DNA of 64,000 nt. It comes from Bombardia bombarda (lineage: Eukaryota > Ascomycota > Sordariomycetes > Sordariales > Lasiosphaeriaceae). The stretch spans positions 1,674,001 to 1,738,000 of the forward strand of contig JAULSR010000006.1 in assembly GCA_030512295.1 (NCBI GenBank), read 5' to 3'. The notes under the pieces were generated by a model that did no database searches, was not told the DNA's origin, and saw only the letters and a program-made list of their open reading frames with translations. A program made the position numbers and the translations under genes. The first letter of the stretch is position 1. Every line of letters begins with the position of its first letter. This document shows positions 48,298-61,433 of this stretch, one piece after another.

Positions 48298-49954
48298 TGG
48301 GCAACCCTCTTTCCTCACCGGAACGAGGAGCGCTGAGTCCCCGATGAGAAAAAGAAGGAGGTTGCCTGGCCCCGCGGTGAAGGCATTACTGTGTGTATCA
48401 TACCAGACATGACATTAGTACACAGTTCGAAGAGATACGGAGTACGAGACTACACCGCACATATGTACAAGTACAAGGCATCTACAAGTAAGTCAACAAT
48501 ACCTCAAAGTCCTACACCGGAGATCGAGGGAAGATGCAACTGTGGACGATCAGATTTACGACTTCCTATTACTACGCTACTCTATATGTATCCAATCAAT
48601 GTATGGAGTACATTACATACCAAGGTACGAATAGATACTTTGTACAAGATGGACATGACAAGCGCTAATTATCCAAATCAGATATGGACCACATGCATGC
48701 GACAGAATGTGACTCGTCCCGCATGGCTGTGGCGTCTTCTTTTTTTTCTTGTTTGTGCATTCTGGAAATTCGCTTCCTTGGACTAATATCCGTGCGCCGC
48801 AGCCGGCGGTCGGTGTTCGGCTGTCAGCAACAAGCGAAAAGGAACGAAAAGAAAAAAAAAAGGAGGGAAAGGTCAGGAAAAAAAAGCAAATACTCGTGTA
48901 CATGGCCAAACCTGGCAACCGCTGACAGGCAGGTTGAAACAAGCCAAGCCCAATCCCCCGATCTATTGTTCTTGTTATTACTATGATTCCAAGATAATCA
49001 TGGATATTAGCAGCTGAGACAGGCAGGAAGGGGACCCTCTGCGCATTGCATCTACAGACCCATCATACCTAGTACTGTACATACGCACTGTTTGTAATGC
49101 TAACCTACCTGGTTGTTAAAAATACACTACCTCACTATTGCAAATACCACTGCTACTATCAGATACAATGTCTTTCATCCAAGACATCCATCACATCGGC
49201 AAGTAAAAAAAAAGAACGCGTCCAAACGTCCACGCCTCCGCTTCGGAACCGGAAAGCGGAACTGGCAGTAGAGTTGGCAAGTGAGACAGGAAAAACGTGC
49301 TGTCTCAGCTCTTGGCTCGCTTTCACTGTCGCTCTCCCGAATCCCCGATTGTGGGTGGGTGCGTAACGTGTCAAAGCTGCTGTTCCTGCTGCTGGCTGCT
49401 CCTTTCAGGTATAGCTTGCGAGCTGTCACGAAATGGAACAAATCTGAAAACCAAATGTCTTTATTCTCTTCTACGCCGCCGTGCGAGCCCGGAAAGTTGT
49501 GGGTGGGAGAGGGAGAGAGACAGAGAGAAGGACAGACAATGGTCACTAACGCCTTTGCATTTGGACCCCCGTCCGTCGGTGATGACATACACACCTCGAC
49601 TTGCACGTGTACACTGCTGCTGCGTATGTATTGGCTTGTTTCCGCCGCGCCGGGCAGGGCTGGGTATGGCGATGATCAACGGCCCAAGACCGACCCAGCA
49701 CCGTCAAACCACCATCCCCAGTTTCCAAAGTCCTAAAATACCCAGTTATCAAGATGTAGACAGTCTAAAAGGGGTTAGTACATACTTTAAGTGATTCACT
49801 CCATAGGTATACGGTGGGTGGTGATGGTGGTTGTCGTGTGCAGGATCGGGGGGAAATACCACGCGAAATCTAGGCAACACACGCACACTGTATCTAGCTG
49901 TCTAATATTAGAAGGGATCGGCATCGGTCGTCGTTTCGTTAGGTACACAACTCC

Positions 49955-50005
49955 GCCACCACCACCACACCATCATCATCACCATCATCACCATCATCAT
50001 CACCA
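49955..50005. repeat. CCA/CAT trinucleotide repeat
   Basis: Interspersed CAC and CAT triplets over about 50 bp in non-coding DNA. Confidence 0.9.
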
Positions 50006-50557
50006 GCTAGCTCACCCAGGAGGCTACCAACCAGTCAGCCAGTCAGCCAGCCCCAACCAGGAGGGGAGGGGAGGGGAGCGGGCCGAGCGCTGGCCTGGCG
50101 GGAGACGGTGCCCGGAGGTTTCTTGCCCACGGTATAAAAGAAGCAAAGAAAAGTGTGGACGTGGTTATCGATTTAGAACCACGATACCGAGCTGGGCCTG
50201 TCTGTCTTGCCTCGCCCGTTTGGTCGCCAATGATGGGCGCCAGTTGGTGAGACGTACTAAGACTGCGGAGTGTGTGATGAGGTGGGCGGATGAGTGGGCA
50301 GGCGGTCGTGTACTGTACGTATGTACATCTTTTCGAGGGCGTCGTCGTCGGCGTTAGTGGTGTTGATGTCAAATGTCTCGCCTGCCCACCACCACCGCCG
50401 CTATCAAAAGCCATGCTATTATCTCGTGCCGCGCCATGCATACAGTATGCCATGCCATGCCTATGTTCTGTCATGCTCATGCCAGCACAGCACACCCTTT
50501 CATCCTTATTAGATATTGTGTAAAATGTGTACAGTTGAATGAAAGCATTGTTGCCGC

Positions 50558-50581
50558 AAAAAAAAAAAAAAAAAAAAAAAA
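50558..50581. repeat. A24 homopolymer
   Basis: Twenty-four consecutive A on the plus strand. No flanking duplication or element body was found to mark it as a retrotransposon tail. Confidence 0.95.
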
Positions 50582-53500
50582 GCAATAAGCAACAAGCCTT
50601 ATGCCGCCAACCCAGCATGATGCTGTCTGTCCTTGTTGCTGTTGGTTGCCGAGACTGGACTTGGACCCTAATCCATGCTTCTTGGCTCCCGCATATCTGA
50701 CAGTGTATCCCGTAGTTAGTACGCATGCCCAGGAGCAAAAAATCGTCGGTAAGTGGTTGTTTATCTCTCCAGAGATCGAATTGACCATGAGACGCCCGGC
50801 ATATCTTTACATGATCCATCATGCCATGACACTTGCGCGGCATTTGGGTGGCCGACTGGGCCCCATCGTCGAGTGTATGTGCATATATAACCAGTACATA
50901 CGTGAGCATATGTGTCGGCCGTGTAATGCATTGGCATCATTGCCTGGCAGAGACCGAGCATCAAACGTGCTTGCTATTCTCCGACCTTGGTCGTTGATAC
51001 GTCGTACCGCATCGGCAGCCCGGATCTTTAACGTGAGAAACATCAAGGGCTCTACCGCCCTTTGTCTCTGTCTTTCAAAGGGGGGGATCCCTGGTTGTAA
51101 ATAAACTCCGCAAGCAAAGTAATGATTAAACTTAATACTCCGCGGGGTCAGAGGAAACTCGAGTCCCTCGCCAGTAACATGATAGTTGTACATACAGTAT
51201 CATGCCACAGTACTTCGTATGTACATTACACCAGTCCTCTGTGTAGTAACGGTCTACCAAATATATTTTTAGCATTTCTAATGGTTGTGCAGGGCTTCCC
51301 CGCTTACTGGCTGGCTGGCTGGCAAAGCAGCTTGCGTTGATTGGCCTTTTCAGCGGTGTGTCTCTCTTTCGTGTTGGAGGGTGACAAGAAAGGAAGTCTT
51401 GTCCACAGTAGTTTCATTTCTCTCCGCGAGTGACAGCACAGATACCGAAAGTGTGCATGGGGGCTGCGCATGCAGTTAATCAAAATCGCCGACCGCTGGG
51501 GGGGCGGCGGATCTGAAATGCTCCCAGATCAAAAACGATCGGAAACTCTCACCAAGGATATTCATCGGTGGGGTGGGAGCCCAGATCCGGGGTTGGACGC
51601 TATATGCCCCGATGTCCCACACGGCCGTGTTTGCGATTATTATTAGGTTGATATCCTCTTCGCCGATGTCCAAGATTACACATGGGAAAACGCAACGATG
51701 AGCAAAGATTGCGGTGTGCTGTATAATCACACTTTACCGTCGCTCTGAACCCTGAAGCCTCTGTGTGTCTTCTTGTCGTCTTGAGCGTGCGTACGTACGT
51801 ACGCGCGGCTGTATGTACCATTTTCCTATCCGCATTCCCGTTCACACACACCGACAGGCTCGTTGCAACGTGCGAGAAATATTACCACCAGACTTGAGAA
51901 TCAGGATCACAACGAGCCTTAATTATGAACCAACAAACGGGACCAGCATGCTTACAGTGCACATCCGCGAGGCCCAGATAGGAAAAAGGACGCACCGTAT
52001 CGGTTGAGAGGTGCATAGAGATTAGCATCAGATCGATCAGGACGTGTGCTTGGCAGTTCGCAAAACCAACCGCAGCACTGGTTAGCCTATCTTGCGGAGC
52101 AAAGAGCAGGCCACCCAACTCGGAGATATTCGGCCCATCGTCTCACTAGGCGGCGTGGCACGTCTTCTTGTGGACCGTCAGGGAGGTAGACGAGATCTCG
52201 GGGCTTCTCTTCGATGCAACATGACAGCCTACTGGTAAGTCGCCAGTGGCATGGTGAGTGGATGCATGTATGTACACAGATCCTCATCCTTCTGTGCGGC
52301 AGACAGGCGGGTGGGCAAACCGGTCATCAGATCAACCATTATCAAGATGATGCAGCCTCTTGCCTGAAAATCTGGCTCGGCTTCGAGTCTAGTCTAAAAC
52401 TAAATTCCAGCAGAGATCCATTATGGTCATTTCGACTCGGGTCTGACACCCACTCTCTCGCACATAATCTGTCTGTAGCCGCATCAGATCATGCCACATG
52501 GCATGGTTTGAGAGTGTGGTGCCCCTCCTCGAGCGCCCCTCATTTCTATTCAATAATGGGACCCTGTCTTGATGTGGCGGTGACGGAAAGACGGTGCGTT
52601 GAGTGGCCAGGTTATGAAAACAGGTGGTGGAGGATCGCAACAGCTTGAACACCATGTACGAGCTAGAACGGGGAAGCATGAGGATGCAATGGATCAGATA
52701 GATCGATGCCGGACGCAGGAGTATAGTTAGACGCATATTGGTTACTGCTCCTCTTCATCAGCTGTGGATTTGATAGTGCTTGACCCCTATCTAAGGCGCA
52801 CTCGGATTTTACCCTTTTTAGGATGCGATTCCGGAACTCAGAAAGTTAAAAAGCCAAAGAAGTCGCATTGTGCGAATAAAGTAAGGTCCGGTTTCAAGGA
52901 CAGTACGCAAAGATGTAAGAATGACTTGGGGATAATGTTAACAATCAATGTAAGTTTGAGACTAAAGGGTGTTCGGTTTGCTCCCCCAGCAAACCCAGGG
53001 CAAAGGTTGAGATGTGATTCGGTCCGGCCTGGGTACGCGTCCATGGTCCATATTCAATGATACGGCGACGGGTCTGTATTGCCGCTTGGCGCTCCTGTTT
53101 TGGTGATTTTTCTGGACTTGCGTTTGCCTGCAAAGAAGCCCGTCTTCGCTGCCACCCACCCTCTACCTTCAACAGGGATAATATTTCCTGACCTTGCAAC
53201 AGCCTTTCAGCAAGCCGTTAGCAAGTCTGCTGATAGGTAACGGCGAGATGGCGAGGCTACGTGTGTATGCTAGCATACACAACGCATGCAGCTTTCGTCT
53301 ATTGAAGCCGTCTGACAAGACACCTGTTGGGCAGCGTGGTTGATGCTACTGTGAATTACTGGAGGCTCTGCATTAGCCCCGGCGCTGATAAATCAGGACA
53401 CACATTCGCTGCGCCACTATAAAGTGCGCAAATGGAAAAGAGCCCTCGGCGAACAGACGAGAATATCATCAAAAGGTATGTATATCTCGCGGCATCCCGG

Positions 53501-53802
53501 CTCAGAGATGGACCAGGGCCGACTGAACTGCTCAACTGCCGGTCCGTCTTGCGTCGCGTCGTGTCGGTCTTGTACTGCGAAGACCCCACCATTGAGTCCC
53601 TCTGGTGGTGTCCACTCAAAGTACGGTAAATGTCAGTGGGACCAGAGGTTCATGAACAAGTTTTTGCTTTCCAATTTAGGGTTGGATGGCAAGAAGCGCT
53701 GCCCTCGCTCCTCTTTATCAAGCCACCAGACCGGGCGGGTGATGAGACAGTTGGAAATGAGTCAGGTGTGGGAACTCGACCCTCTTTTAAGTTGTCGTGT
53801 TT

Positions 53803-53829
53803 CTGCGGTACGAATACTTCGTACCGCAG
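53803..53829. repeat. Perfect 12-bp inverted repeat with 3-nt loop
   Basis: CTGCGGTACGAA, spacer TAC, then its exact reverse complement. It would form a stable hairpin in RNA or a cruciform in DNA. Confidence 0.9.
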
Positions 53830-56800
53830 CTGGCAATATTGATGCACGGCTCTTCATTACAATGATGTCCGAGCAGTACGACGACACCAGAGTTGGTGAT
53901 CGACGACGGGCCATAACTTGATATGTCCCTTGAGGCGGATCACGACCGGCAGAATAGCGAGCGAGCAAGAAGAGATCCAATCTCTTGATTGCCTCTCAAC
54001 CAGATTGATCTGACGTGTCTCGGCGATTAGCTTGGGTTGCGTTTTGACGGACAGGTGCGCATTGGAGCCTTCCATTCCAGCTTTTGGCAGCTACCAAAGG
54101 GGTTTAGTGTCGATATTCTTCCTGTAGGACGAGGCTCCCCGGCTGCCGGTGGCATGCAGATATTTTTAGGTCCATAGAATTGCATCGAAAAGTGGTAACT
54201 ATCCGTTTCGTGGGGATTGTGGTACGATCCCGAAATTCCAGATTGGCTTTTCTCTGACGCCATTCGTCCAAACCCATGCTCGTCTCTCGTTTGGTCCCGT
54301 GTCAAGAGCGTGAACTGGAAGGGTTCCGATGGACGGCCACACGATCTCTGGGGATTGGGGGAATTGTGCGCCGCGCAGGTTGTATGGTCCTCGGTGGACA
54401 ACGTGTTGCCCCGATATTGAACTCCACAAGGCTCCATCTCGACTTTCCATACACGTGGAGTAGCTAATCTACACGAAGGCGTTAGCATCAGATCTGGGCT
54501 GCCAGTTCAGGACCTGACTCAAATCATGCTAATAGTCTGTATGGATTGGGCTTAGGGTGTCTGAGCAGAGGCCGACCGACTCAGGAAACGATGCTCATGG
54601 TCGCGTGTGTGACAGTGTGTGCGACTGACCATTTAGGCGGCGTGCAAGGATCATTGATCGACTCTCATGGCTGAAAACCCAAACTGACAGGTCGCCCGCC
54701 TCGCCGCCTCGTTCCACTGGATAGCTAGCAGCAAGCAGCAGCAGCCCCGATCATTGTTGCATTTCGGGCAGTCAACTCGCGCAGTCAGCAACGCTGCAAC
54801 GCCTCCTCCCAGGCCGACATCCAAACTCTGGGGTGCAATTGCAACACACCTGCCCTTGCCTGAGATGAGATGAGCCATCACGCGAGACCTGTCAAGATAG
54901 ATGAATGACGCCGCCATGACATGGTGCAAAAGCGTTATTGTGATTGGCGAGGCGTCCAGGTTGCTTACAGGCTGCTCCAGGTTGCGCCGCCCCCAAAAGT
55001 GACAGCGCCTGCAGCTCTGCCCCCCTTTCACCCCCGCCCAAATCTTGGTTCTTGAGTGTCGCTCGGCTTTTTTCTGTGGGTGACTGTCATATCACAACCT
55101 ACCAATTGGCTAGTGCGTTTCACCAGGCTGGAAACAGACAACAGTCAATCTGCTGAGCCGTGATATTGTCTGCATCAGCAGCTTAAGCAGCACTGCAGGC
55201 TTGCAGCAGCCATCTATATCCGCCGCCTGGCTCGCCTGGCTCGCCTCCATGGTGGCCTGTCTGGTCGGAGATCACACTGTCCCGCAATTGAGGAAGATCG
55301 GCACAGACGGGTGGACAGGCTCGCAGGGCCCAGCAAACCTCCTCTGGGCCTATTTCGGATCTGCCGAGCCCCATGAGGACTCTGAGACGAAGAGAACGAA
55401 TGGCATGGCAGGAACAGCAACACGGCCGTGGTGAATGATATAATGGGATGGATCGGCATGGGGCTCGCGTGCCTTATCGAGGAAAGAGCATCGACAAGCT
55501 TCGGGGTCCCTTGCTCGACCGGGCTTGACAAAGCGAGCTCGCAGTCTTGCACACGAAGCTTTGCAGAGCTCTTTTGTGGTAGCCTGGTGGTAGCTATGCC
55601 TAGAAGGGATATCGAGAACGGGGTTTGGGCCCTGGAAATGGGACGTTGGGTTAGGTTGACCGATTGACGTGCGCCGACGAGCGGGGAAGATGCCTTAGAA
55701 GGCTAGTGCCGAAAGCATGTATGTCTAGGGTACTTGCACGGTACTGGCTAGGAGGACTTGGTTCGACTGGTTGTTCGTTCCTTCCTGGCCCAAAATGCCA
55801 AGGCAGTTTGGGGGAAATGATTGATGGGCCCCCTTTCGGCTACTATTCTGCAGCCAGGTTGCTTCTCTTGGGTCCCGCCTGACACCCCCTCGGATCTGCC
55901 CTTTTGTTTCGATAGAGCCCCAGCCCGATGCCCCGTTCGATTAGCGAGAACACCATCCCAAAACTCGCCAAAGAGCAGGATGTATTTGTATGGCGGGAGG
56001 GCGTTACATCCTCTAAAAAGAATCTAAAAAGATATTGGACAGTCCTTTCGTCACCCAACCGGACGAGTGCCCAGGTGGGAGAGGAACGATCGTGAGCACA
56101 AGCCAGCAGATTCAATCGGGATCACGCCGCAGCCATCCATTTGCACGTTTTCAGTAACACATCCCACCGCCGCCTATGGATGTTGGTGATTGCTGAGATT
56201 GGAGGATGGTTGATTCTCAACTGCTCAAGCTAACAAGTGAGCATCACGCGCTGCGCACCTCTGAATAGTGGCGAGTGCGCAGGCCGAACCGATTGCTTAC
56301 GCCGGCATCACACGACGTCCCCGAGCATATTCTTGAGGCAACAAAGATGGTGCACTCGTGTTCAACAACACACCGTTTAATAATCCACAGGCAAATCAAA
56401 TCCATTATAATCATCCACTCAATAATATGGAAACACAGCGGTCGGGATGTCACCACTTTTGGCCATGCTGTAACTGCCCTTGCGCGACCATAGTTGCAAT
56501 GTACCGGTACATGTAGTGTGCATAGCATCATCGGCCTGGGACCTGGAAGCATGCCGACTTGACCTGCCGATGCCTGGCAGGCGAGGCAGGGGACGGGACT
56601 CATTCCTCATTCCGGAGGGCTTCCAGTCTTGACTTGAGCGAGATGCACTTCCAGCTTGGTCTCCACTCCCACCGCCTTCTTCGGCAGCCAATCCAGCCCC
56701 AATTCTCTCCACCTGGACTCACCTCCCCTAGCTCTGACCTCGAAAATGTCCCGGCTGCTATGGCTTGGACGGATGAAAACGCGATGAAAACGTGCGAACA

Positions 56801-59800
56801 CGGGAACCAGCCGGCCTGCACGTTCAGCAGCACCATCTTGGCGGGTGACTCTTCCCCCCCCTCTGTGTGCTTACTGCGTCGTCGTCCTATGTCCTACCTA
56901 TCGCTCGCCCTCGCCCATTTTATCATGACCAGTTCAGAGCGGTGAAGTACGGACGGGAATGAGGAGAAATGCCATCCCTGATTTCTCGCCAACATTCCAT
57001 CCAGTTCGACAAGCTGGACCACTACCAGCAGAGAAGAGAATAAAAAAACACACAAGTTGACTACCCACCCCGGTTAGTGCGGAACCAGATCTCGATCCGG
57101 TGCCTCGGTCAAGGGGGGTCGTGCTCCAACCAACATGCCAGCCTCCCAGCCAAGGGCGATGAATGACGGATGTGCCTTCTAGAATCTCAGCACACTTTGA
57201 TCACGCTTCCGCCCAGCAGCCAATCGTGCCAATCTGCGATCGAGCGTTGCCATTGGGATGACATTGTTTTGGGATCCCCGGCAAAAAGTGGTGCCATTTC
57301 GACACAGCCTGACAGCACTGTTCCCTTCCATAGTCCCTTAAGCAAGCCACTGCTTCAGCCGTCTCGATTGTTGAATGCACAGTGCCCATTCACGCCCATG
57401 CACACAATGAGGTAGTCGTTCACCATCCGACTTACCGAAACATCTACGAGTACTTGGGCATATACCGAGATAACAGTCTGCGTTAGCATAAACTGAGACA
57501 GGTTCAATTGTGTGGTTGCACAGCCGACCTCCAGGCTGATCAGGTTGGCCACGTTTCCCCATATCAAATCTTAGAGCGGGTATCGGTAGGTGTCGGCTTC
57601 TGAGTCGCGTTGGCCTGGAATCGTTCAGGCAAGGGCCTCCATGGTCGACTCGGACGCTGCGGAAAGCTTTTGGTGGTGAAAGAAGCGGCATAGAAGTTTT
57701 CTCAGTTCCATCTCTGCAAACCGACCGTGCGCATCAAAGTAGATAGATATATGCGCACAGTACGGGACAGTATTGTATATTCCATTTCAGGACGTGGTAT
57801 CCTCTCTCCCTCTCTCTCAGAAATGAGCACCAAACCGAAGTACGATGTACGGATACCACTGTGTGCAGATTACCCTAGTATCTCAAGTACCTTGTAGCTC
57901 CACCTATAACCATCGTCCCCACACCTTGCTCACCGCATCGACCAGGATCCTGGCTAGCTCGGTCGAAAGTGTGCCAGTGTCGATGACGGCGCCCCAGCCC
58001 AGTGGTTCCCCGACTTCCTAGCAGACCCGCCTTATTAAGGTAGCTCGAGATTTGTACCCCCTCTTCCCGCCGCACCATTAGAAGGTCCCCCACCCGCACG
58101 CCAATCTCATCAGAAATCTGGGCTGCATTTCCGGGTGTCCATCTGCGCCTTTCTGATTTCCTTCCCCTCCCCAATCCACCCTGGGCCCCGTTGGCTTCAA
58201 TCTCACACCCATGTCGGCGCATTTGCTCTCACTTTGCCCATCTCATCTCGAGCCCATTCCCCTCGCCATGCTCGTGTCTCTCGCCTTTTTTTCTCCATGG
58301 AATATTTAGAGGGCTCCAGGCTCTGTAATGGTTTAGAGTTTGGTTGGCAACGGCGACGGAACAAATGAAATTGCTTCCATAGCTGCTCCTCCCTTCCTTC
58401 ATTCCTTCCTTACCGTGCCCACTGTGCGACATGTAGAACTAAGAAACGTCGGATACATGGTGAGGTCGTACTGTACTATGGCAGTGGCCAGATGTCCGGG
58501 AGGGATTCAGTTACTTTTACGAGCACATTGCTTCCATGTTTCGCAGGTACCTTTCTTGAGTCGTGGTGTGTTTCTTTCCTCCGACAGCGTACTGTTACTC
58601 GGTGTGGGATGCAAAACCAACCACACGAGTTCCTGAGCGCGAATAACGAGTAGGTGTGGCCATTGTAGTCGGGGTCGAATCGGATCGCAATACATGTGTG
58701 TGTATGTACATTACAATCAATGAGGGCTGCAGTCCAAACCCTCCAGGCACTTCCACTACCGACCTAACCTCAGCCGATTGTTCTGTCCACTTATCCCAGG
58801 CCTCTGTTCGGGTCACCTATCGTCTGTTCTCACAACCTGAAAGCCTCTACTTTTTTTTCTCCGAACTCTCGTGTCATCCCGATCACACGCTCTTATTACG
58901 ACACAAGGACAAGCCTACTCTTAGCTTTTGTGCGAGTGCGATTGCTACAATCGCCGGGAGCTGGGTATTATACAAGATCGTAAGGCCCCCGCTGTTGGCC
59001 GATCTGCCCTGATGTTATTTCCTCTTTTTCCTTCTTTTTTCTGTGAACTGTCTTGTCTGCGCTTTCCGTTTTCGTGAGGCTCAATAGTCAACAGTCACCT
59101 GATAGGTGGTTAGTAGACTGGCCGACCCTCTTGCGGACTCCGATACGGGTAGTACCTTCCTCGCCTTGAAGCTTCCAAAGTACCTGAGTTTGAGCGTGTC
59201 GAGCGTCTCCTGCAGGCAGCTCCCAGCATCCAACCAACTGGTGCGTGCCAGTCCCCGAGGTTTCTCTCCCCAGTCTCCACACCGGCTGCTGCCCGTGTGC
59301 CTGACTGCCTGTGTTTGCGATTTGGGGTTACCTCATTGCCTGACGACTCCCCCCTCTATCCATCCACCCCCGGCCTCCACTTCGATTGCGCCCATCCCAT
59401 CATCCACCATCCCCCGTCCATGGTGAATGATCCATGGTGAATAGTGAGCGGCGTAGCTAACTGACCGGGACGGCACTGTGCATTCCAACAGCTGCTAGCG
59501 CTAGCCACTTCGACCCGAGCCACATCCCAAGTCCCCAGGTCGCCCTGTCTTGTCTTGCCAGTCCCAAACCAGCGACAAACCAGCAGGGGAGAAAAGGTTA
59601 GTGCATCGTCCCGGTCTCCAGCCAACCAGGGCCCCGTTCCACGTTTATTCGCTCGATCTGCGACATTAACACGGCACAAGCCTCGAGGCTTTCAAAGCTA
59701 CACTAGTAACGCCCTCGTGCTTTGTATACGGCGTTCATTCCACTCCCAATCTCATCAATCTCATTGCCATCATCCACCCTCGATTGCCATTCCCGCAGAC

Positions 59801-60605
59801 ACGGCACGCTACGGAAGTGGGAGGGCACGGCGACTGTGGCGTTGGTACTGTACGGCGGTACTGTGCACAAGCAGCCAGAGCAAAGCACTACCACTGCACC
59901 CTGCAGACGGGACCAAGCACCCTACTATCAACTCCCATATTACCTCCCTGGCTCGAGCCTGGTGAGGTACCTGGTTTTACCTTGTCGCCTTGGTTAGCAA
60001 AGCTTTGGTAGCTTATTCGTGGCTCTGCCTCCCCGGTCTCAAGCAGAAACAAAGGGACCACACAGTGGACTCGCCGGGTTCCCACAATCCATTCCCGCGG
60101 ATCAGTAGCCGACCCACTCTCGCGATTCCTCCCAAAAGCGACCTACCTCCCTAGTAGGTACCTCAGGACTTTGGTACCTCGCCCGTCGCCTGAGGTACCT
60201 TGGTTCTTCCCTACCTAGGTTCGTCCCTTCGAGGGCGACAGAGCCCAAGACAGGCACAAGAAAACAACGCTTGCCACCACCCCCCTGAGGTCACCACGAG
60301 ATAATCGCGGGCTAGCGGCCGCACTCGATGATTGCATTGCGCCTAGGTAGGTGATTTTACACTAGACGTTGCCTCTGTGGATTCAGCCAGAGCCAAAGAA
60401 GCTTTCGAACATTTACCTGCTGGCTTTCCCGCCCTCCGTCCATGGCCCACCGCCCTCTCCCGTCTTGATCAGATCTAGCTGATCGAACCCGAGCCCGCGT
60501 CAAAGGGGCGATTCTGATCCTTCCATCAAATATTACCTAGTGTAAGTGCTGCTGCTGCGTACACAGTACATTCGCTACCGACTATACCCTGCACACTAGC
60601 ACCTG

Positions 60606-60606
<1 letters not shown>

Positions 60607-60636
<30 letters not shown>
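60607..60636. repeat. (CA)15 microsatellite
   Basis: Fifteen perfect CA units about 800 bp upstream of the sub-1 start codon, probably at or near its leader. Confidence 0.95.
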
Positions 60637-60637
<1 letters not shown>

Positions 60638-61291
60638 CACCTCGCCTGCACCGCATTTTTGTCCCGGGGAACGCAGACGCTACCTGCCCGCTGCCCTGGT
60701 CCAACCTGGAACCGTGCCTCTGCTGCTGCTGTTGCTGCTTCTCTCACTCTACACTACTTCGTACTGCTGCTGCTGCTGCTGCCCTGCTTGCTTTCTGCCA
60801 GGAGTTACCGGCGACATCTTGGTCTGCCCCTTCACCTCATCAGCGCTGCTCCCTTCCCTTCATTACACTTCCACCACGAACCTCGTACATGATATCAAGC
60901 TCCCGGCTACGCACCGCTGGGTTCCTCTTGTGCCATGCTATAGTTTCTTGGCACTGCGCGCGCTTCAAGTTCGGATAGCCAACTCACACGTTTTTTCTTC
61001 TTCCGACCCCCATCCCCAGTCTTCAGTCCCTTTCCCCCAGGCCCCGCTCTCTGAACAGAGTTCCTTAAAAACAGCGGGACAGCACAGTGCACCCACCTGC
61101 ACCTGCATCTTCCCCGGCTCCTTCGAGTCAGATGGTAGTGCAACTGCTGCTACTCACCTCGGGGCGTTGACACTACCTCAACGTTGAATGAGACCCGCTA
61201 TGGAAACAGGCGAGTCTAGCGCTAGGCAAAGGTCCGTTCGTCCCAGGTTCCAGCACCCAGCATCTGCAGAGTGCAGATATACACCACCGCT

Positions 61292-61318
61292 CCCGTCCCC
61301 GTCCCCGTCCCCGTCGCC
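61292..61318. repeat. (CCCCGT)n short tandem repeat
   Basis: About four hexamer units in the region between the two candidate sub-1 start codons. If translated it gives a Pro/Ser repeat. Confidence 0.85.
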
Positions 61319-61433
61319 GCGTCTGACTTTTTGCAGCGGGATCCCAACTGCCAGCAACTTCAGCCATTTTGACCAGCAATCCAGAGAACGCATTGATAGA
61401 CCACCCTACAGAGAAGGAGGACAAGTACCAGCC

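Larger units (their letters stand above)
44839..61433. other. 16.6-kb tract with no supported gene, upstream of sub-1
   Basis: I find no protein family, tRNA, rRNA or transposon signal on either strand. Open frames of up to 288 codons occur (for example 50909-50043 on minus) but read as low-complexity, Cys/Arg/Pro-rich translations of non-coding DNA. Simple repeats are frequent. The last part (about 60600-61433) is pyrimidine-rich and probably holds the sub-1 leader. The rest may be regulatory DNA, long UTR exons or non-coding RNA genes; none can be called from sequence. Confidence 0.6.

Noticed and set aside
50558..50581. A24 run as a retrotransposon or SINE tail
   Set aside because: No target-site duplication, no body with RNA polymerase III boxes and no reverse transcriptase fragment beside it.
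50043..50909. 288-codon minus-strand frame in the gene-free tract
   Set aside because: It crosses an A24 run read as poly-Phe and a CCA/CAT region; no domain, no family feature, no sensible start context.
51789..51804. 16-bp palindrome GCGTACGTACGTACGC
   Set aside because: It is a short GTAC repeat, self-complementary by composition; no loop and no partner site.
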